Made by a program: the position numbers and the translations under genes
Part shown: positions 23,261 through 36,861 of the stretch, piece by piece
Layout: each line of letters begins with the position of its first letter
Position numbering within the stretch: position 1 is the stretch's first letter
The notes under the pieces: generated by a model
Seen by the model: only the letters and a program-made list of their open reading frames with translations
Database searches by the model: none
What the model was told of the DNA's origin: nothing
NCBI GenBank assembly: GCA_008973525.1
Contig: WACJ01000274.1
Location: 2,046,001-2,110,000 of the forward strand
Direction of reading: 5' to 3'
DNA: 64,000 nucleotides
DNA from: Stenopsyche tienmushanensis
Taxonomy: Eukaryota > Arthropoda > Insecta > Trichoptera > Stenopsychidae

Positions 23261-24357
23261 TTTAGAGGACATGCTGTAAAGCATAATTTGCCAAAGGCTA
23301 ATATTGTATTAACGCATCGTCTTTGATTAGGCAAATTCGGAAGATATCACAGCACAACATTGTCAATGGATTTATAACAAGACTTTTGTATGAACTGCAA
23401 GAACACACTAATAGTCCCCAAATATTCCAAAGCTCTTTACAATATTCCATGCATGCACAAAGGTTGTGACAATTGCCACCTTGTATTTTTCTTATTCTGA
23501 CATTTATACCGGAGTGTCGATGGGTGATGCCCTCATGCGGGTGGTTCAAATTTACCACACAATTTTATTTAGGGATAGAGGAACTATGAATTAACCATTT
23601 AAGGAGATAAAAATCAGAAACATTTGAGAATGGACTCTTATTTCATATTTAGGGGGAAAATATAATAGTCCATTTCGTTAATGTCTACAACGTTAACACA
23701 TGATTTAGCTCGCTTTAGATTTTTGAGCTTAATTCATACAATTTTAAAAATATTGCATGAGATTGCGGAAAAATCCGTATAGACTGCTAAAACTTTTAAT
23801 GAGATTTGCTGAAAATACAGTGCAGAAAACAAACTTTAATCCGAGTAAGAATGTTGATATTTGATCACATGCAATAATGGAAATGAAGGATGTAGTATAT
23901 CAAAAAAAATGCAATGATTTAACAAAGTTTTTCGGAATTATTTTTATGGTGCCATATTCATTATTGGATATAGATAATCTTTTTAAATGGCAGTTTAATT
24001 AATGTTGCAAATGCCATCACTCATGGTCGTCCTAGCACGACTTTATTAATTGCCTCCCTGAAAATCTGGATTGAGATGATCAATTGGAAATATTGCTATT
24101 TCCGATCTCCGAAATTTGTTAATAAGGATTTTTTTAAGTACTTATATGAGTCCAGGATCTAAGACTCTATTTCAAAAATAAGTCTTTATTGGAATGGATC
24201 TATTTATTTTTTATCCTATCGAAATTTTATCGTATTTTCACTTTAACTACCGAAGCAAAAATAACTAGATTTTATCTAATTTTTAAGTTTTTAAAGAATA
24301 GATAATATGACTGTTAATTATGTCGAAATGAATTGCTCTTAATATTTACACAAAATA
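23261..24357. other. Intergenic DNA, no gene seen
   Basis: AT-rich. The segment 23,940-23,985 (GGTGCCATATTCATTATT, GGATATAGA) resembles 47,890-47,920 in the intron, hinting at an old dispersed repeat. Confidence 0.4.
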
Positions 24358-25533
24358 CAGGTAGTCCTCGACTTACGACGGTTCGACTTACGATCAAAAA
24401 AATAGCATTTTTTTAAATTGCATTGCGTTGCGTGCGCATTATGAATAAGGAAGAAAATATTATGCTTGGCTTCAAGGCATTGAAGGATCGTTTCACACTC
24501 TTATTTGGTGGCAATATTGATGGATATAGATTGAAACCATTAATAATTTCTCATTCTAAAATCCGAGAGCCCTCAAAGGAATCAATATTGATATCTTACC
24601 ACTATATTACCGCTCAAACAAAAAAGGGTGGATGACGCAATTTATTTTTGAAGACTGGTTTTTAAATTTATTTATTCCAGAAGTAGAACAATATTGTAAA
24701 CAGAAAGGAGTTCCATTCAATATACTTTTAATACTAGACAATGCACCAGGACATCCACCACACATCGGAAATTTACATCCTAACGTTAAAATCGTGTATT
24801 TACCCCCTAATACCACCAGTATTTTGTAACTCATGGACCAGGGAGCTATTGCCACATTTAAAGACTATTATTTAAAAACTAAATTTGCTCAAGCAATACT
24901 AGCATTATTATGCATCGAAAATCAAAGGGTTGAAGAAGAGACTTAAAAAAATGGTATTATGATCTCTAAAAAAATGTATATTGAAAGAAATGGATGCAGC
25001 GTTCCTTCAAATTGACCAAGGAATGCAAAAAATTGCATAAATGGATTCGGATAACGAAAGATTTTTGACTATAAACCGCCGTATTCAAGAAGATTTTTTT
25101 TGCTACAAAGAAACAAACAACTCAACTAAAGTTGGATATGTTTTTTAAAAAGACTACTACTGCTTCTTCTTTCACTACTGGTGATGAGTCAATGGATTGT
25201 ACTTATATAAGTACAGATGATGAAAGATTTTAAACATTAACCCTTTCAGACCTGGCGTGCACAATTGTAGACATAAATATTTTTTTTTATGTTCTCCTTA
25301 TTATACTTTAGACACATGGAATTTACAAAATCCATCGGATGAAAAAAATAATTCAGGTCTGAAAGAGTTAATTAAGTAAATATTTTATATTAATAAATAA
25401 ATACAAATTTAACAATAAAAAAATATAAATAAATACACATGTTTTTTTTGTGTTATGAAATTTGAATTACGACCAATTCGACTTGCGACTAAAGTCCAGG
25501 AACGTATCTCGGTTGTAAGTCGTGGACAATCTG
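24358..25533 (+). mobile_element. pogo/Tigger (TIGD1-like) element, internally deleted
   Basis: A nearly delimitable element flanked by TA at 24,356-24,357 and 25,534-25,535. Its ends are imperfect inverted repeats: CAGGTAGTCCTCGACTTACG on the left and, reversed from the right, CAGATTGTCCACGACTTACA. Coding relics in order: MLGFKALKDRFTLLFGGNID, GWMTQFIFEDWFLNLFIPEV, EQYCKQKGVPFNILLILDNA and PGHPPHIGNLHPNVKIVYLP, PNTTSIL, a stop in place of the Q of QPMDQG, then MDQGAIATFKDYYLKTKFAQ. This is the Tigger DDE core (LLxDNAPGHP, NTTSxLQPxDQG) with the second catalytic Asp kept. A QLKLDMFFKK C-terminus follows at 25,126. The CENP-B-like N-terminus and the first catalytic Asp are deleted between the left end and the core. 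Confidence 0.9.
25237..25371. mobile_element. Small TTAA-flanked MITE (piggyBac-type) nested in the pogo element
   Basis: TTAA at 25,237-25,240 and again at 25,368-25,371 bracket a 127-bp insert. Its ends are inverted repeats: CCCTTTCAGACCTGGCG on the left and, reversed from the right, CTCTTTCAGACCTGAAT. TTAA duplication and CCCTTT-like ends are typical of piggyBac-derived MITEs. It lies in the 3' tail of the pogo element and therefore inserted later. Confidence 0.75.
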
Positions 25534-26248
25534 TATATGAAAAACCTTCAAATTTTATTTTCAAGGACTAAACATGATTAATTTAAAATCTGGTATTTAA
25601 TACTGAAAAAAACTACTTTTTTGCATTTCTGCATGATTAATAGATCTTAGTTATAACTGACCTAATTTTAAAATGATTTATGATTTTTAACATGATTTAT
25701 TTTTGTTGCTGAAATTATACTTAGCAAACAATAGCATTGTTCTTGGTAGTTTTTAATTAATTTGCATTTATTAATATAATTGGCAAGTTTACATATTCAG
25801 GGCTAGTTGAATATTTTTTAATGCTTCAAACTATCATTATTGAGTCTCATTGACCCGACTAAATAACAGTCTGACCCAAATAAATCAATACACACCCAAA
25901 TTCTCAAATCTAATCAATACAATATCGATGATTTAACGTATTTTGTCTATTTAATGTTTTTAGATAAAATATAAATCGAATATTAATATATAATCTGACA
26001 AAAAGCAGCAACTTTTGTGTAAATATCATAATATGGCAATTCTTTGATGTATAAAATGTATTTTCATATCATAGGATATTTTGAATTTTCTATAGAATTT
26101 GTCTTTAGAAAAAGGATCTTGATAATGTGCTTACATATCTTTTTTTTTTTAATGATAAATTCATTACTTAGTAATTTGCTATTGTAAAATAAATGCCCTT
26201 TAAAAATTGTTAGGTTTTGATGGAATACTTAAATTTTCGATCTATAAA
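25534..26248. other. AT-rich DNA, nothing recognised
   Basis: No gene or repeat match seen. Confidence 0.5.
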
Positions 26249-26302
26249 ATTGGACTTGTGCATTTAAATGCATTTAAATGCATTTAAATGCACAAGTCCA
26301 AT
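26249..26302. repeat. 54-bp perfect palindrome with internal decamer repeat
   Basis: Arms ATTGGACTTGTG and CACAAGTCCAAT enclose three tandem copies of the self-complementary decamer CATTTAAATG. The whole 54 bp is its own reverse complement, centred between 26,275 and 26,276. It could extrude a cruciform or represent a minimal foldback remnant. Confidence 0.95.
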
Positions 26303-29300
26303 GTCCTTATTGTATAGATTTTAGTTTGATCGATTATTCAAAGTGTGTATGCATAATATTTGGCCGAGGACTCTGTAAATATCATATAAGCATAATCCTT
26401 GTCGTCAGTTGGCTCCGCCTCCGTGCGGCCACGCCTATATTTCCCCTTCTATATTTCCTCCTATCCCCACCTCGCGACTCCAACTCCATTTCAATTTAAC
26501 ACTTTTTAAATCACACTAGACACACTCTACATTGCAATGGATTATATTATTTTAATTCAAATACGTTCATCTACGAGTCGTTTTTTTTTTTTTAGAAAGA
26601 TTTTGTAGTTTGTCCCGTTAATATTTTAACAATCTGCGATTTAGCACATCGCTTGAATTTGTTGCAGTTTTACTTTGAATATTAAATAATAGTCATTGCA
26701 GAGATATTTTCCTAGGAAACCGATCGGAAGATCGCAATTTGAGGTCATTATTCACACTCGAACGAATGATTTCTGCGCATCTATATTTACCATTCAAATT
26801 AGCTAGAAAATAACGAGAGGCGATTTGCTAATAATCATAGTATTTGTGCTTTGAATATTCAATTTGGTGTTTCGTTATTCAATTTTCTACGTAGAGCACG
26901 ACGGCTTAGAGCAGCGCCGTCGATTTCATTTCTTAAATCGTTTTCTGCATTGATTATCTATTTCAAAGTATTTGAACTTCCAAACTTTTGCAACGTGCTT
27001 AGAAAGAAAGCGTTCCCATTTTAGTGGCGCAAATGCGAGTTGTTTGGATGACATGACTTCCTGTGGCTTCCGTCGCTCTCGAGGACGATCGTGAACAACA
27101 TCTTCATCATTTCGAAGAAGTACGTCAGCTTCTCGGTTAAAACAACGTGTAGCTAGCATCCGTTCGGCGGTCGAACGCGCACAGTAATATGTCTTGCGCA
27201 ATTACGAGACAATTTTCTCCATGACAGTTAATCGGTGCGAAAAATTGCAAGACGTTTATCTCGTCCACCGGTATGGGATTATCACCTCTCTTATCGCCCT
27301 GCGCCCCTGCTGCAATTTTGCAATTTCTATCATTACAATGGCCAAACGTAAATGCAGGTTGCAGCAACATTGTAACGCATCCTGCACTCGATTTGCGTTA
27401 ACTTCTCCAGCTCTACCGTAATATTAGAATATGCAATCACTTCTTGTAGCGCCTCGAGCTTGCTAAATTTGAACACGTTAATTTTTAAAACTTACCAAAA
27501 TATAAACGTCTACTGTTTTGGAGAACATTATGAACACTGAATATTAAAAAGTAGTTCAGAGACATCAAAAAAATGCTTTCAATGCTTAATAAATATTTTT
27601 CATGATGCAAATTGTCTTAAAATCTTGATAAAAAATATTTTGCCATATACTCCTTCATAGAATATTTCGTTGGAATTGTATCTGAACATACTATAATATT
27701 GCTTGACTGCACAAAATATCGTTACCACCTATTTAAATTTTCGATTTTATTCATTTAATGTCAATGTTTATGCAATTTTGTAAGATTTTGTCGAAAATTC
27801 TGATAGCCTGGCTTAAAAATATAAGCCAAATGTCTTAAATTAAGACCCATGTTGAGATATCATTGCCATTTATCATCTTATTAAGTCCTTTTTCAATCAA
27901 ATGTGTTTATTTTATATTTTTTGAAGCTTATAATTGAACATATTATTTTTTTATTGTGTACTGAAAGATTATGCTTTAGTATTTGTTTTGTAATTCTATC
28001 AATGCCTGGATGTATCTGAGGTATTTTCATATGCTTATCTATGAAACATTGCATTTCAGCATGCAATAAATGATAGTTCCGATCCATTAACATTTCGTTC
28101 AAGCTAAGATACTTGAACTTGCGAATTATTGTTGGTTAAAATTGTCAAATATATCTAATAAAAGTCAACAATTTCATACAATATATATATATATATCTTT
28201 ATTAGGGATTTTTCAAGGGTAGGAATTTATCTATTTCATATATAATTAATTGAGGGTAGGATTATTAGAATAGGATTTTTTAATAGAATAATAGTATATG
28301 AATTAGTAGGGAATAACTTTTTGATAATGATATTCCAATTACTGTTGGAAATTCGGTTGGTCATAGTTTTCCCAAATTTGTTTGAACGATTTGAACGCGA
28401 ATCTATATTATAAAAGTTCAAGTATAAAAGCTCGCTATTTTTCACTATTAAAAGGAGATTTAAGATAAATTAACGTAATATAACCGGCCAATAAAATCCA
28501 TTTGTATCATAATATAGTTAAGAAGCGCAAAGAATTGTTAAGGTATGTTTGTAGCCAAGAACTATTCCAAGAGCAATGAACTATGCTTATAATAATGATG
28601 TATACTCATAAAATAAACACTTAATAAGATGAATTATGATCTAATATGATCAAATAAATTATTGATGGCTAGATGGATGGATGAAATGAATAGAATATTT
28701 GAGATCTATTGATTGAAATGTTACCTCTTGACAAGAAAATATTGTCAATTTTCATCGATGGTATAAATGCATTAATCTCGATGAAGACTCACATTGAATA
28801 TTTTAATGCAACCGTTATGCATATGGGTGTAACATTAGAGGTATCAAATAAGTGTTGATGCAACATATAATTTGCATAAATAATTATAAAATAAATCCAT
28901 AATTAATGTAATTACACACGTTCATCGTTGTTGCTTATTTCGTTCTGATAAATAACTATTCAATCTGGTGAGTCATTACAGTTCCATAAATTAGATGCAT
29001 AAATAGCTGTGAATTTTGTCCGACAAACAAAGAGCATAAAAATGTATAAATCATTGTATTCGTATTTTACACGCATATCGCAAATGCAAGGAAGTACATA
29101 AATACTTTTGTAATGATGGCTCATTTGATTGCGATAATGGTTCGCTATATTTTGATGAAAATATAATACTATAAATGAAGTCGTTTGCAACATGAAATCG
29201 GTATTCGATCGCAAAATTGAACACTGATTGAATTGCACGTTATAAATGATGATCAAGATTTGCATATTCAAAGATGGGATTGTAGCTATTTCTGGGAATA

Positions 29301-30013
29301 ATTATATGGAATGGGTCGAAATAAGAAAATTGATGTATTTTATGCACCGCTGGGATGCCTTTGCAGTTATAAAATTGGTTTTAGCAGACGTATGCATTAG
29401 TAGCAGTCCCGCGGAAGGTTGTTTTGAGTAATTTCATTTGCGAAAAGCCTTCAATTTAAAAACTTTTCGAATTTCGTTTTTAAATTCCAGGAAACATATT
29501 CCCCGATGAGATCGAGAATATTACGTTTTCTACGACCACCGCAGGAAAATTATACGTAATTGGGGTAAATTCTGAAAGGAGGTAGAAGTTTTAATGTGAA
29601 ACTAGCGGCCCTAATAATATCGGTTAAATTTTACACAGAAAATTTGAAAAGAAAAAGATCATAGGGTATTAGTTTTTTTAATTTTATAATACGCATTAAA
29701 TACAGAGAGAATCGGGGTATTTCTTAAATGCTTATTATTTTTAATAAAGCTCCTAAAGCTTAGTTTTCTCAAGCGCCTCCCCATTTTTTTAATTCTTAAG
29801 ACCATTTTAATATATTGATAAAATCAAATTTGTAGTGACAATTTTTAACAATACGTTAAATTATGTATCTTCATTATATTTCACAATTCCTTAACTTATT
29901 GGAATTGAATAAGTTCATCTAATCGATATGTTTATTCCACATCTAAAACTCCTTTAATAAATATTATTTTAATTATCCTGTCTTTTTAACCGGTTGTCGT
30001 CTGGAAGACCCGC
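26303..30013. other. Intergenic DNA, no gene recognised
   Basis: Mostly AT-rich. A poly-T run lies at about 26,580-26,594 and an (AT)n run at 28,181-28,197. The part 26,740-27,430 is GC-richer and carries overlapping short frames on both strands (for example minus 26926-27201) with no recognisable domain; it may be another conserved non-coding block. Confidence 0.4.
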
Positions 30014-30370
30014 ATGCGCGTTCTCTCGGAACAAACGCAGCCCTGCGGGGGACTCACATGCGAGTCTTCGCTGTTACTGATGATTGTGGATTGTTTGATT
30101 CACTATATAATGAGAATTTATTACCGAACACACAAAACGAGTCACATTATCATTTGCAGATGGTTGGCTGCGTGTTTAGTGGGTCGGGGACGCGGTTGGC
30201 GGGACGACGGTTGGCGGGATGACGGTTGGCGGGACGGTCAGCCGACGTGGCAGCGGAATAATGAGTGGTGGCTTAGTGGAGAAGTAGTGCAGTTGGTGGA
30301 TGCAAACACGTTCGTACAGGTCGGGTGCCCGTCGGCGATTGTTTTTGCTTTGAAATGCATCGGTATTTAA
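30014..30370 (+). other. 118-codon frame with an Arg/Gly/Trp/Asp minisatellite, status uncertain
   Basis: The frame includes RGRGWRDDGWRDDGWRDGQ, translated from a 15-bp tandem repeat (GGTTGGCGGGACGAC and variants) at 30,194-30,238, three units. The rest shows no family features. It may be part of the transposon whose end lies at 30,475-30,540, or chance. Confidence 0.2.
30194..30238. repeat. 15-bp minisatellite, three units
   Basis: Units GGTTGGCGGGACGAC (30,194), GGTTGGCGGGATGAC (30,209) and GGTTGGCGGGACGGT (30,224). Only one to two bases differ between units. Confidence 0.9.
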
Positions 30371-30471
30371 TATACTCTAATATGGATCCAATATGATAAA
30401 CATAGACACAAACTATAAACATACACGTATACATGGCTATTCAATGCAAAATATTTGTTTAAAAGAATCGA

Positions 30472-30541
30472 CAAAATGAATATCGTGCTAAAGCGAAACT
30501 GTGTTAAGTGAGTACCGTGTTAAGCGAGGGACGGGTGTATT
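30472..30541. repeat. pogo/Tigger-like right terminal repeat
   Basis: Read in reverse from TA at about 30,540 the sequence is CACCCGTCCCTCGCTTAACA followed by CGGTACTCACTTAACACAG and TTTCGCTTTAGCACGATA. This CTCGCTTAACACGGT pattern is characteristic of pogo/Tigger termini. The left end and a transposase were not found. Confidence 0.55.
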
Positions 30542-33314
30542 ATTTTTTTAAATAGATATTTTTGTATGTATTTCTACCCAACAAAGCAATTTTAACTGAC
30601 GTACTACACTTTTGCAATTTTTTCGAGAAATCGCTTGTCTCTAGCGTAAAGAACACTATGAAATCGCCCGAATCGTAACCCTTTAAGATGCCATATCTAT
30701 TATCGAATAAAGGCAAAATTATTTTTGATGTTGTAGTTTCATATTTGTCTTCTACGTCTGATAATTTTGCGATATAATTGAATTTAATTTAGCCATAGTA
30801 TTTATTTTTTTGATCTATGAAATTAGAATACAACTCGATCGAGACGGTTGATCTCTCAAATTTATTGGCATGATGAAGCTCGACTCTTCACAACAAAACT
30901 CACTCGTTATATTGCCAATTTTTAGTACTCTAGATCGGTAGATTTCTGACGTAAATTGCCGAGAAAAGGCATAAAACTGGAATTCATATATGCTGAAATA
31001 AAATGGGATTATAAAAATTACACGTAACAATATAATGAATGGCAGGAAATCGTCAATTGAAGGTTTTCATTGCATATACAATTAATCAATTAAAAGCGTT
31101 TGAATTGCGGTTATACAAAGCAATTCTTTGGGTAACTTACATATTGAGGAATTTAAATGCCTAAATATTAAAGATGATTATTATAAAAATAATTCGTTCG
31201 TCAATGATAGCAAATTTGATAATAGCACTGTATCATTTGTGCTTTTCAAACATTAACCCTTTGCGTCTTTGATCAAATTTTCGTTAAAAAAGTAATTGAA
31301 ATAATTGTAATGGTGTGGTACATGTTCGTGAACTTTACGGTCTTATTAATTTTTCAGTTTTTGTCAGTGTTTTTTTCAATAATTCAAAGTCAAATACTAT
31401 GCCAAATTTTATTATCAACTTTAAACTTGATCAGTGATTGAAATTAAGCTTGATTTAAATAATTGCATAACGATCATGCGATGTTTATGTGGTCGTATAT
31501 GTTAAAATTAGGGTTTTTTTGGGGCGACCATTTGAGCTGAGATATGTTAAAGTAAAGTTCACTTATGGCATTATTACCTTTACCCAATTTAATCTTTAAC
31601 TGAGCAAATTACCGCGCTTAGATATTATATTAAACTATAAATGCTCATCAGTTTGGACTAGAAAATTGGTCGGATAATATTTAAGAAAATTTGAGCAAAT
31701 TGCACACGAACGCCCCGAGCGGATCTGCATCCGCCGAAGAAGCCTCTAGGAAACCATTTAATATACAAAATATCAATGTCGATAGTATCAAAACAATTTG
31801 GGTAAGATTTCACAAAAAATGCTCATCGATAATAGCTGCGGCTGAGGCCCGGATCAAAGCTGTCGGCCCTGGTGAGATGGTAATGACCGCATTGGGCCAA
31901 AGTGATTGACAGCTTCTGGCGAAGAACGAATTTCGGGCGCCGTCTGATAATAGCGCTCTTTACCGGAAACAGCGCTCTTTGTTGCCGCTCTTCTGCCAAA
32001 TACAAAAGACACATGAGATGTTTACGAAATACAATTAGATACAGCCAATAACCGCTGTCATACAACAGCACTCAGTTCCTACCTCCTTTTAATTTCTATT
32101 GTGTCTTTGCCTTTTCGAATTTGCCCCGAGACGGTCCAATCTTTCGGGTGGCATTGTTCGTCTAGCAACTTTCTTTGTTCTTTGTTTAAAGTGCTACATC
32201 GCAAGACATGCATTTTGATATGATCGCCTTATGTAATATGCAGTGATGGGATAAGCTTCGGCTGCAATGCTTATTATTCGATGATAGATTAATTTGATTA
32301 AATTGTATGTACTTCTAGAGAGCTGACTACCGTATGGTATAATGGGTTAAATCATTATGATTTTATGCATCGCCTATAATTTTACGTTATCGGAAATATG
32401 TGTAAATATAAAAAAAAATATCTGCATATACACGCGATTTTGGCAAAACTAACGCGATATTAACGATTTAAAATCGAACAAAATATTCATGCTAAAACAT
32501 TAAGAGATTATGACATCAAACTAATATCAAAAACATGTTTAAACTTAACATAAAAAACCTTCACAAGCATTGAAGTGATTTGGGTCGAAATTATTTCAGA
32601 TTTAATCTGTCGCCGATTGTTACTACAAATGGCTAGTTGACCATGAAAGTTTGGAAAATTTGAGTTTACTAGTAATAATAGTAATTCAAACATTTCCCTG
32701 ATGTTTTAACCCTTTGTAATTGAGACCCTTTATCGCGCGGCGAACCAGCAAGACGTTTCGCAACACTTTTGGCGAATTTCTTATTCATTACTTAAAATCA
32801 TTACACACACAAATTCATGTATAGAACTTTTAAATTTAACATTTTATATATATTACATTAATATGTGGTTAGAAGTTTTTTGCCGGCTTTGTTTCTTTGA
32901 GAATAGATTTTGCAATCCTTCCTAACTTCTGTTCAATACATATAGGGATCAAAAGCGTAGTCGTTTTTCTGCCACGACTGTCAAGTTCGAACTAGAACCA
33001 AACATGTAGTCTGGTTCATGGTTGTGGACTAATTTCAGAGAAGAAAATCTTATAGCTATTTGAAGGGGTGTCATGTTACACTTCATAAGATAATACAGAA
33101 GAGCATAGGGACTCGCTTCAAAGGAGCTAAACGTAAAAAGTTATTGCCGTGCATCGAGTTTCTACATCAAACCGAGTATTAAAACAATTATACGAATTTG
33201 CTAATTGTTAACAAGTTTCAATAATTTGATTTTTATATCGATTTGAAAATTATTCCACAATGGCTGGAAAAATTAGATGCGTCCCACGGTTGGTAATACG
33301 CGTGTTATACACTA
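30542..33314. other. Intergenic DNA, no gene seen
   Basis: AT-rich with a GC-richer patch at 31,690-32,170. Two sites, TTAACCCTTTGCGTCTTTGA at about 31,255 and TTAACCCTTTGTAATTGAGA at about 32,707, resemble the starts of the TTAA MITEs in this window, but no partner ends were found. Confidence 0.4.
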
Positions 33315-33935
33315 TACAGGGTATTTTGAGCATGGACCGACAATTTTTTTTTGAGATTAGAGAGGTCTTTTGTTACGTTTCACACATAGGCCCTATGTTC
33401 TAAGTGTCAGGGTTGTCGAAATGGATTTTTTTTCAACATTTTGAAAAAAATTCCCAAAATTTACCTTTTAAATCGTCATAACTTTTTATTTTGTGATCGT
33501 AATAGCACAAAATAACTGTTTTTATAATTAACAATGCGTTTTTAATATAAAAAAATCATTATTTTATGCAATTGATTTAAATGAAATTACTTCTGAGCTT
33601 CCAAAGTCACATAAAATGTGCAAACGAATGAGAAATATCAAGTTCTAAATTCTTTAAACGAAAAACTAACAAATATTTTGAACTTAGTTTAGTTTTAAAA
33701 AGTTCTCTATGTTATATCCTTTTCAACAATATGCTACATGTCATATAAATAATTTAATAAGTGGTTAAACTTGAAGAGGTACTAGTTTGGTAGGGTCAGG
33801 GTTAAGAAAATACTTTTATGCTTATGATGTTTTTATTAAATTTATTTACAAAATTAAGCCTATGTGTAAAACGTAGCAAAAGACTCCTCTAACGTCCAAA
33901 AAAATTTTGGCGATCTATGTGCATAACACCCTGTA
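33315..33935. mobile_element. R2: 621-bp MITE with long terminal inverted repeats
   Basis: Flanked by TA on both sides (33,313-33,314 and 33,936-33,937). The left end TACAGGGTATTTTGAGCATG and, reversed from the right end, TACAGGGTGTTATGCACATA, are followed by further inverted similarity: GAGGTCTTTTGTTACGTTTC on the left and GGAGTCTTTTGCTACGTTTT on the right, then ACACATAGGC on both. The inverted repeats therefore span about 85 bp. No transposase is encoded. TA target and TACAGGGTG ends suggest a Tc1/mariner-type non-autonomous element. Confidence 0.8.
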
Positions 33936-36861
33936 TATACTTAAGAAAAGGAAAAACTCAATATCGAAGTAAAATTCCTTTTATCACATATCCGAATTAA
34001 ATTAATTGTCCTTCCATAAAACTTATGAAACGACAAGTAGTGAAATACATCGAAAACAAAGAACTTTGATGATATCGAACTGCAAAATAGAAGATAGTAG
34101 CCAAAGAATTGCGTAGCCATTACAACATAATATTTCGTTGCCTTGTATATAATTTTGAATTTATCTCCAATCTCCAATTAAAAGAGCTTTTCATTACTTA
34201 ATTTATATCATTTAAGTCTTTAGGAACATTTCTATTGAAATGGCCGCGAAAGCCTCTTTCGATACGCTAATTTAGACGACCCGCTGATTGACCGTTCAGA
34301 AATAAATTTGGAGATCATATTATCTTCAACATTGAGTGCACGAAAAGGTAAATATTTGATAGATAATGCAATTATTATTGTAAAGCTGTCGTTTGAATTT
34401 AAAATATTTCATAAATACGAAAAATCTTCAATAAGTATGTGCCAAAATTAATCAGATTGTCTGTCTTTTTATGCATTTGATAGAATTTTGTTGTTGATTT
34501 TTAAAAATGTGAATTGCCATTTCATATTTGCTCTAATGCTGGTCATTTCAATTGTATCGACTTGTAAAAATATCCTATTTTATTGATGCATCTTATTTTT
34601 TAAGATGCACTTTAACACATAATATGAAAATTAATTGTTTTTATAGAAAGCGTCTTCAACAAGTATGTCATAGTTACTGTAGCTAAAAATATTAATAAAT
34701 TTGGCGGCTAACAATAGTTGAAAATTAATTTTGAAATATTTATAAATATATATATATCTTAACATGTAGAAATAATTAATTTTTTTGCAATATTTGCAAT
34801 GTAAAAAGTATTTTTTTTGTAATTGCGAGTATTATTTCGTTTATCTAGTTTTTACAGAAATGATAGCCTGAAAATCCACTTAATAATCAAAGTGAAGGGT
34901 TATTAAAGATGGTCAACAATATGAGTATTTTCTATATTAATGATAATGATCAGTTGCGCTTACGATGATAGTGACGAGTGCTCGTGATGATTGCCGGACG
35001 TTTGTTTCTAGGAAAATTCCTCAAAAATTATATCCGATCAATTTCAAAGCGGAGAAGATCCACGATGTCCGCATGTCAGAAATTATACCGCAGGACGAGA
35101 TCGCGGTTCGCGAAGTACACACGAAAACAAAGGATATTACGGTTGTTTAATTAAAAACATTATCAAAGCTTGTCAAGACTCTATTTTTAAATTGTTTTTA
35201 GTCCAATTTGAAAGCTATTACGTGTAATGGCCGAGGCCGATAATTCTGACGTTACGGGGAACCTTTGTCCGAGTTCGCGTGCTTCGCTGTGACAGCCTAA
35301 GTATGACTTCTGGCCGAAAGGCTTTTGATCGAGCCTTTCGATTACGGGAATAAACAAGCCATTTGAATATGCCGGTCGTTGCGATAAAAAAAGCAATCTA
35401 TAAGGCTATTTACCTTGGATAGGGTTCCTTCAAAATTGAACGATCCAGAGATTCACACATCTCGTTTGAAATACGATAGAATTCGAAATATTGCCAATTT
35501 CAACAGAAATATATCAGGTTGCGATGATGCAAATGCTAAAGTTTTATTTGCAAAGCAAAAGACTTACATCAAAGGGTAGACTTTCGATTTGTGTACACGC
35601 AAATAATTGTGCAGAAGATGCACGTAACCGGGATTCTTCGGTAGCGCTCGCAACGTTGATTAAAGCGACTCGTGCAAAAATGTAGCACACATTTATAAGA
35701 ATATATATTAAATCAAAAATTACCTTGTACATTAGAAATGACATTTTATTTAAAATTTACTGTATAAATCATCTATTTAGACATATTTTCGTCCGAATTA
35801 CGTATATTAATGATACATAGTCAATTATTTAAAAATACGTGCTTGCAGATCATATTCACATTCGCAAATGTAATTCATGAAAATAATTTGATTGCTGAAG
35901 TGGCTTTTTGTAAATCGTATGAAGCGTGAGAATTTTTCTACATAATACTATTTATCTGTGAAATTTTTTGATATGAATGATGATTTTTGTAATTGAAATT
36001 CAAGCAAAATTGATCTCATATCCGACAGCAGCTTTTTGTTTTCTCATCGTAAAGCGTTTATATAAAATCAGGAAGATTTTAACTATAATGTGGGATTTTA
36101 AGACATCAACATAAGCTGTCATCAATAATTTAAATTGTAAGATTTCTTCCGTCATTCAATATAAATTTGACACAATTCAATGCAAATAGTATGAAATAAT
36201 TAATGATTTTTTTACTCGGAGTAATGAAGGAGAATGAAGTAATTACGTTTGTAAAACATGGTATTTTCCTTGATATTTAATTGTCCAATTAGGTTTGATG
36301 TCGTCCAAACCATGCTGGTGTCCAGAATCCATCACCGCAATTGAAATATACACGAAAAAAGAGTCATTACTACATTATTATATCAAGGTAATTTTTACAA
36401 GTATAGAATTTTTAATTTAAAAAGATAAATGTATACAAATGTTATTGGAATTTTTAATTTATTGAAGATGAGAAATATAATAATCACGTGTCATTTTCAA
36501 GTGTACATCAAATTTATTATTAGATTAGGGCATTTTTAATATCGGTTTATTGTAAGGAATCAAGTTCATCATATCATTTCCATCAAGTTATCAATTGTTA
36601 AACCTATAATTAGGATTAAATAGGTTAATTAAATTCATTTTTATATTGTTACAAACATAAATATACATACAATACATCTTCTCAAACTTTTCTATGTATT
36701 ATTAGTAATTATATTAACCCGAACTGATAATTGTGTTATACGATGTTCAGCATTCTTGTCTTAATAAATTTGTGCAATCCCCAATATCCAATATCTGACC
36801 TAAGTACATATGTTGCAAAAAATAATCAAACTTGGTCAAAATTGATAAACCATACAAGATT
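33936..36861. other. AT-rich DNA, nothing recognised
   Basis: Low-complexity AT-rich stretches including (AT)n near 34,747. The part 35,200-35,680 is somewhat GC-richer. No gene features. Confidence 0.45.

Noticed and set aside
31255..32726. Pair of TTAACCCTTTG motifs as ends of a TTAA MITE
   Set aside because: Both motifs point the same way and no inverted partner was found, so an element cannot be delimited.
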